DNA of 8,688 nucleotides from Chitinophagaceae bacterium (lineage in GTDB: Bacteria > Bacteroidota > Bacteroidia > Chitinophagales > Chitinophagaceae), in contig JANXWM010000487.1 of assembly GCA_025351145.1 (NCBI GenBank), positions 1 to 8,688 of the forward strand, read 5' to 3'. Shown here one piece after another: positions 6,123 to 8,688 of this stretch. The stretch's first letter is position 1, and the number at the start of each line of letters is the position of its first letter. The notes under the pieces are model-generated. The model searched no databases. It saw nothing but the letters and a program-made list of their open reading frames with translations, and was not told the origin of the DNA. The translations under genes were made by a program, and so were the position numbers.

Positions 6123-6611
6123 ATGAAATCTCTACTCATCATACGCCACGCAAAAAGCAGCTGGGATAATATTTCGCAAAAAGATTTCGATAGAACACTC
6201 AACGAACGCGGCCACCGCGATGCACCGGAAATGGCTAAGCGTTTACTCGATAAAAAAATTGAAATAGATGCGTTTATTTCAAGCCCGGCTAAAAGGGCTT
6301 TTACTACTTGTAAATATTTTGCAGAAACTTATGATGTAAAAGAAAAAAACATCATCGTAATCCCTGAATTATACCATGCATCTGTAAATGATTTTTACAA
6401 TACAATTGCTAAAACAGAGGATGCGTTTTCAACCATCGCCATATTTTCTCACAATCCCGGCATTACCGAATTTGTAAATGGATTAACCGAAACCAAAATT
6501 GACAATATGCCTACCTGCGGCATATTCGCTGTAAAAGCAGAGGCCCATCACTGGAAAGACTTTAAAAAATCGACTAAAACATTTTGGTTCTTCGATTATC
6601 CAAAACACTAA
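6123..6611 (+). CDS. SixA-like histidine phosphatase
   Basis: This 162-residue protein belongs to the small branch of the histidine phosphatase superfamily. RHAKSSW (8-14) holds the nucleophile His9; LNERG (26-30), SSPAKRA (53-59, with the phosphate-binding Arg58), the acid/base region PELYHA (81-86) and SHNPGIT (109-115, with catalytic His110) complete the active site. The length matches SixA, which in E. coli dephosphorylates a phosphohistidine on the nitrogen-related PTS protein NPr; Bacteroidota members have no proven target and could act on other phosphohistidines or small phosphates. There is no signal peptide. It stands alone, with large gaps on either side, each holding a copy of the dispersed repeat in opposite orientation. 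The start 4 residues before the first beta strand fits the family. Confidence 0.92.
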   Translation: MKSLLIIRHAKSSWDNISQKDFDRTLNERGHRDAPEMAKRLLDKKIEIDAFISSPAKRAFTTCKYFAETYDVKEKNIIVIPELYHASVNDFYNTIAKTEDAFSTIAIFSHNPGITEFVNGLTETKIDNMPTCGIFAVKAEAHHWKDFKKSTKTFWFFDYPKH

Positions 6612-6625
6612 TCGCACGGCAGCCT

Positions 6626-6696
6626 GCAGCCGAATAATGATCCAGCAGTACAAGAGTGCGACGCAAGTAAAGCTCAATAGAAATTGATTGCCCGGC
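6626..6696 (-). repeat. Dispersed intergenic repeat, copy D (inverted)
   Basis: The core reads ACAAGAGTGCGACGCAA at 6650-6666 on the + strand; the GCC end is at 6694-6696, 30 nt from the core. It begins 14 nt after the SixA-like stop. On the minus strand it has CTATTGAGCTTTAC before the core and GGATCATTATTC after it, close to copies A and B. Confidence 0.88.
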
Positions 6697-6712
6697 CAAT
6701 AAGTATTTGTAT

Positions 6713-6760
6713 TCATCTGCACATTTGCGCATCCACTCATCTGCACATTTACACATTAGC
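6713..6760 (+). repeat. Two-unit direct repeat with a 24-bp period upstream of pheS
   Basis: TCATCTGCACATTT occurs at 6713-6726 and again at 6737-6750; the following ten bases agree at five positions. The segment is rich in CACATTT/GCACAT words and ends 14 nt before the pheS start codon. It overlaps where a pheS promoter is expected. Confidence 0.6.
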
Positions 6761-6762
6761 CT

Positions 6763-6770
6763 TATCTTCG
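6763..6770 (+). promoter_or_regulatory. Possible -7 element of pheS
   Basis: TATCTTCG differs from the Bacteroidota TAnnTTTG pattern at one base and ends 4 nt before ATG 6775. If used, the transcript would be almost leaderless. No convincing -33 TTG is seen at the right distance, so this is tentative. Confidence 0.3.
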
Positions 6771-6774
6771 CTGC

Positions 6775-7806
6775 ATGGAAGAATTGTTGCAACAGATCGA
6801 GAACCACAAACAGGAAATTGCTGCTTTTGAAGCAGGTAACGCTGAAGCTACCGAAGCTTTCCGCATAAAATATCTTGGTACCAAAGGCTTGGTAAAGTCC
6901 ATTATGGGCGAAATGAAAAATGTACCCAACGAACAGAAAAAGCATTTTGGCCAGTTGCTCAACGAGTTTAAGCAGTTTACAGAATCTAAATACGAATTGC
7001 TTAAAGAGCAAACTTCAAACGATAAAGAAACCGCGGCAAATGAATTTGACTGGACGTTACCTGGCGATCCATTTCCAGTAGGCACAAGGCACCCGATAAC
7101 GCTGGTGCGCAATAAAATAGTAAACATATTTCAACGCCTTGGTTTTGCCATTGCCGAAGGTCCGGAAATTGAAGATGACTGGCACAACTTTGGCTCAATG
7201 AATTTGCCGCTTGATCATCCTGCACGTGATATGCAGGATACGTTTTATGTTAATCAAAATCCCGACTGGCTCTTGCGCACACACACCAGCAGCGTGCAGG
7301 CACGGGTAATGGAAAAACAAAAGCCACCCATTCGTGTAATTTGCCCGGGCCGTGTGTACCGCAACGAAACCATTAGTGCAAGGGCGCATTGTTTTTTTCA
7401 CCAGGTTGAGGGGCTTTGTATAGATGAACATGTAAGCTTTGCCGATCTTAAGCAAACGCTGTATTACTTTGTGCAGGAGATGTTTGGCAAGGATGTAAAG
7501 ATTCGTTTTCGCCCTTCGTATTGTCCTTTTACAGAGCCAAGTGCAGAGATGGACATTAGTTGTTTAATCTGTGGCGGCAGCGGTTGCAATGTTTGCAAAC
7601 ATACTGGCTGGGTAGAAATTTTAGGAAGCGGAATGGTGCACCCAAAAGTGCTGGAGAACTTTAATATTGATCCCAATAAATACACCGGCTTTGCATTTGG
7701 CATGGGCGTAGAACGCGTATGCCAGTTGAAATACAGGGTAAACGACCTTCGCATGTATTCGCAGAACGATGTGCGTTTTCTGCGGCAATTTACCGGGGCA
7801 GTGTAG
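6775..7806 (+). CDS. pheS: Phenylalanine--tRNA ligase alpha subunit
   Basis: The 343-residue product is the catalytic subunit of the alpha2-beta2 class II synthetase that charges tRNA-Phe in the cytoplasm. Residues 1-85 form the N-terminal helical coiled coil that contacts tRNA. Motif 1 is around GTRHP (103-107), followed by EGPEIEDDWHNF (128-139). Motif 2 spans VYRNETISARAHCFFHQ (194-210), with HQVEGL after it, and motif 3 is GFAFGMGVERV (305-315). Four cysteines (263, 266, 271, 274), as CLIC..GCNVCKHTGW, form a zinc-knuckle-like insert before the conserved EILGSGMVHP. Length is normal for the family. pheT is not beside it, since the next gene is rbfA on the other strand, so the two subunits are encoded apart, as is common in Bacteroidota. 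The start at 6775 gives the full N-terminal helix. Confidence 0.97.
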   Translation: MEELLQQIENHKQEIAAFEAGNAEATEAFRIKYLGTKGLVKSIMGEMKNVPNEQKKHFGQLLNEFKQFTESKYELLKEQTSNDKETAANEFDWTLPGDPFPVGTRHPITLVRNKIVNIFQRLGFAIAEGPEIEDDWHNFGSMNLPLDHPARDMQDTFYVNQNPDWLLRTHTSSVQARVMEKQKPPIRVICPGRVYRNETISARAHCFFHQVEGLCIDEHVSFADLKQTLYYFVQEMFGKDVKIRFRPSYCPFTEPSAEMDISCLICGGSGCNVCKHTGWVEILGSGMVHPKVLENFNIDPNKYTGFAFGMGVERVCQLKYRVNDLRMYSQNDVRFLRQFTGAV

Positions 7807-7817
7807 CTTTTTTTTGA

Positions 7818-7889
7818 GCCGGGCTGAATTAATTCTACTGAACGTTCCTTGCGTCGCACTCTTGTGCTGAAGTAACTTTACGCAGCTTT
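7818..7889 (+). repeat. Dispersed intergenic repeat, copy E
   Basis: Forward copy beginning GCCGGGCTG, 11 nt after the pheS stop and just after a run of eight T (7808-7815). The core TTGCGTCGCACTCTTGT is at 7849-7865, 31 nt from the first G. It is the most diverged copy: the base after the core is G instead of A, and the upstream part agrees with copy A at 20 of 31 positions. It lies between the convergent pheS and rbfA. Confidence 0.82.
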
Positions 7890-7944
7890 ACCGAAGCGTA
7901 ATAACCAATCCCGGGTTCAGGAATTATACCTGTAAAAAATAAGA

Positions 7945-8322
7945 TCATGCATCATTATCTTCAGGGGCTTTTGGCGTTTTTATTTGCTTAAACAATTCTT
8001 CCATTTTATCCACATGTTCAAGCGTGTCATCCATATAAAACTGCAGTACAGGCATGCGGCGCATCTGGTGCTTTATTCTTTCGGTAAGTTCTTTTTTAAT
8101 TTCCCATGATTTGCTGTCAATCTTTTTCATAGCAGCTTTGGCATCTGCCACTTTAAAAAAACTCAGGTATATCCTTGCTTCCAGCAAGTCTGGCGTAACC
8201 TTTACATCCGATATAGAAACCATGCCGCCATTCAGCATATTTAAACCCAACCTTCTGAATATATCGTTCATTTCTTCCAGGATTACCCCGGCCACTTGTC
8301 TCTGACGTTTTCCTTCTGTCAT
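7945..8322 (-). CDS. rbfA: 30S ribosome-binding factor A
   Basis: The 125-residue product matches RbfA in length and layout: an N-terminal basic helix (KRQRQVAGVILEEMNDIFRR, about 5-24), the KH-type strand MVSISDVKVTPDLLEARIYLS (about 34-54), a second helix, and the C-terminal signature RMPVLQFYMDDTLEH (about 89-103). RbfA binds immature 30S subunits near the 5' end of 16S rRNA and helps the late processing of its 5' region; it is important at low temperature in E. coli. The gene is convergent with pheS (138-bp gap) and divergent from an ABC exporter (84-bp gap), so it is apparently a single-gene unit here rather than lying after infB as in many bacteria. The start at 8322 (MTEGKRQRQ) fits the family. 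The acidic tail EDNDA is unremarkable. Confidence 0.95.
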   Translation of the reverse strand: MTEGKRQRQVAGVILEEMNDIFRRLGLNMLNGGMVSISDVKVTPDLLEARIYLSFFKVADAKAAMKKIDSKSWEIKKELTERIKHQMRRMPVLQFYMDDTLEHVDKMEELFKQIKTPKAPEDNDA

Positions 8323-8331
8323 AATTGTACC

Positions 8332-8346
8332 TTTACAGGCTGTAAA
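8332..8346. promoter_or_regulatory. Perfect 15-bp palindrome between rbfA and the ABC exporter
   Basis: TTTACAG (8332-8338), centre G, CTGTAAA (8340-8346). It begins 9 bp upstream of the rbfA start, within the 84-bp divergent gap, and overlaps TAAAATTA (8343-8350), whose complement TAATTTTA is one base from the -7 consensus reading toward rbfA. It could be an operator for rbfA. The regulator is not identified. Confidence 0.45.
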
Positions 8347-8406
8347 ATTAGCATGATTGCGCTTAGCAGCATAGATTTTGTTGCAAGGCAGCTTAATTAA
8401 AACAAC

Positions 8407-8688
8407 ATGAATAAATACGCCCGGATTTTCAGGTACCTTAAAGCCTACAAAAGCAAGATCGTTTTATATTTCGTTTTCATTTTACTGTCAGTTGTTTTTT
8501 CCATTGTTTCTGTGGGTATGCTTATGCCCTTTCTCGATCTTATCTTTAAAGGCAAAAGTGGAACTGGTGAATTAATACAAACAAGCAGCAACTTTTTAAT
8601 ACAATACATCAGGGATACTTTAGTTGATGTTATAAAATCTGGTGGTGAAAATGGAAAATCAAAAGCGCTTGCAATAGTATGCGTAGTT
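8407..8688 (+). CDS. ABC exporter (MsbA-like fused permease/ATPase), N-terminal fragment
   Basis: The frame is open from ATG 8407 to the edge of the window, 94 codons, with no stop. Residues 1-16 are basic and amphipathic (MNKYARIFRYLKAYKS), followed by a hydrophobic segment at about 17-42 ending in the sequence GMLMPFLDLIF, typical of the first transmembrane helix of ABC type-1 exporters of the MsbA/lipid-flippase kind. A long charged loop follows (about 47-85), then a second hydrophobic stretch begins at 87. No nucleotide-binding domain is visible because the gene is cut off, so the assignment rests on the N-terminal membrane segment alone. Such proteins would sit in the inner membrane and export lipids or other hydrophobic substrates. 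It is divergent from rbfA. The weak start context (AACAACATG) is usual here. Confidence 0.7.
   Translation, partial: MNKYARIFRYLKAYKSKIVLYFVFILLSVVFSIVSVGMLMPFLDLIFKGKSGTGELIQTSSNFLIQYIRDTLVDVIKSGGENGKSKALAIVCVV

Noticed and set aside
6620..6632. GCAGCCTGCAGCC next to repeat D as a terminator hairpin for the SixA-like gene
   Set aside because: Contains a CTGCAG palindrome but no stable stem-loop and no T-run.
7808..7820. T-run after the pheS stop as an intrinsic terminator
   Set aside because: Eight T's are present but no G/C-rich hairpin precedes them; the small AGCC/GGCT dyad comes after the run.
7878..7901. TTACGC...GCGTAA inverted repeat as terminator of pheS
   Set aside because: A 6-bp stem with a 12-nt loop and no T-run after it; it overlaps the end of repeat copy E.
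7919..7935. CAGG...CCTG hairpin as a terminator for rbfA
   Set aside because: Only 4 bp of stem, and on the rbfA strand the T-run comes before the hairpin, not after.

Overview
The window looks like chromosomal DNA of a Bacteroidota bacterium, most likely from the Chitinophagaceae or a near relative. The grounds are an A/T-leaning third-position style, mostly weak A-rich ribosome sites, a TAnnTTTG-type -7 element in front of the PurF-like gene, and the Bacteroidota flavour of PheS and PurF. No mobile element, tRNA, rRNA or CRISPR array is visible. Gene assignments rest on motif recognition in the translated sequence, and no search was run.

Region 1 (1-3998) is a stress/redox-type cluster, all on the + strand: the 3' end of a MarR-family regulator, a short-form pirin (257-970), a cytoplasmic YceI-family protein (1007-1537), a long-form pirin (1564-2439), a second short-form pirin (2600-3310) and an NADPH-dependent FMN reductase (best start 3435). 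The first three complete genes are tightly spaced and probably form one operon behind a palindrome that could be the MarR operator. The co-occurrence suggests a response to electrophiles, quinones or phenolics, but this is inference from context.

Region 2 (4012-7806) holds housekeeping genes on the + strand: a 615-residue PurF-like amidophosphoribosyltransferase with its own promoter and a 15-bp palindrome, a SixA-like histidine phosphatase, and pheS. Region 3 (7945-8688) has rbfA on the - strand, convergent with pheS, and the start of an ABC exporter running off the right edge, divergent from rbfA with a 15-bp perfect palindrome between them.

The most unusual signal is a dispersed intergenic repeat of about 71-72 bp with a 17-bp invariant core (TTGCGTCGCACTCTTGT). 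It occurs five times. Every gap over 100 bp holds exactly one copy and no shorter gap holds any. All copies sit 11-42 bp after the stop codon of a + strand gene. Two pairs, in inverted orientation, bracket single genes (the third pirin and the SixA-like gene). No gap exceeds 300 bp; the longest (5904-6122) is explained in part by one repeat copy.
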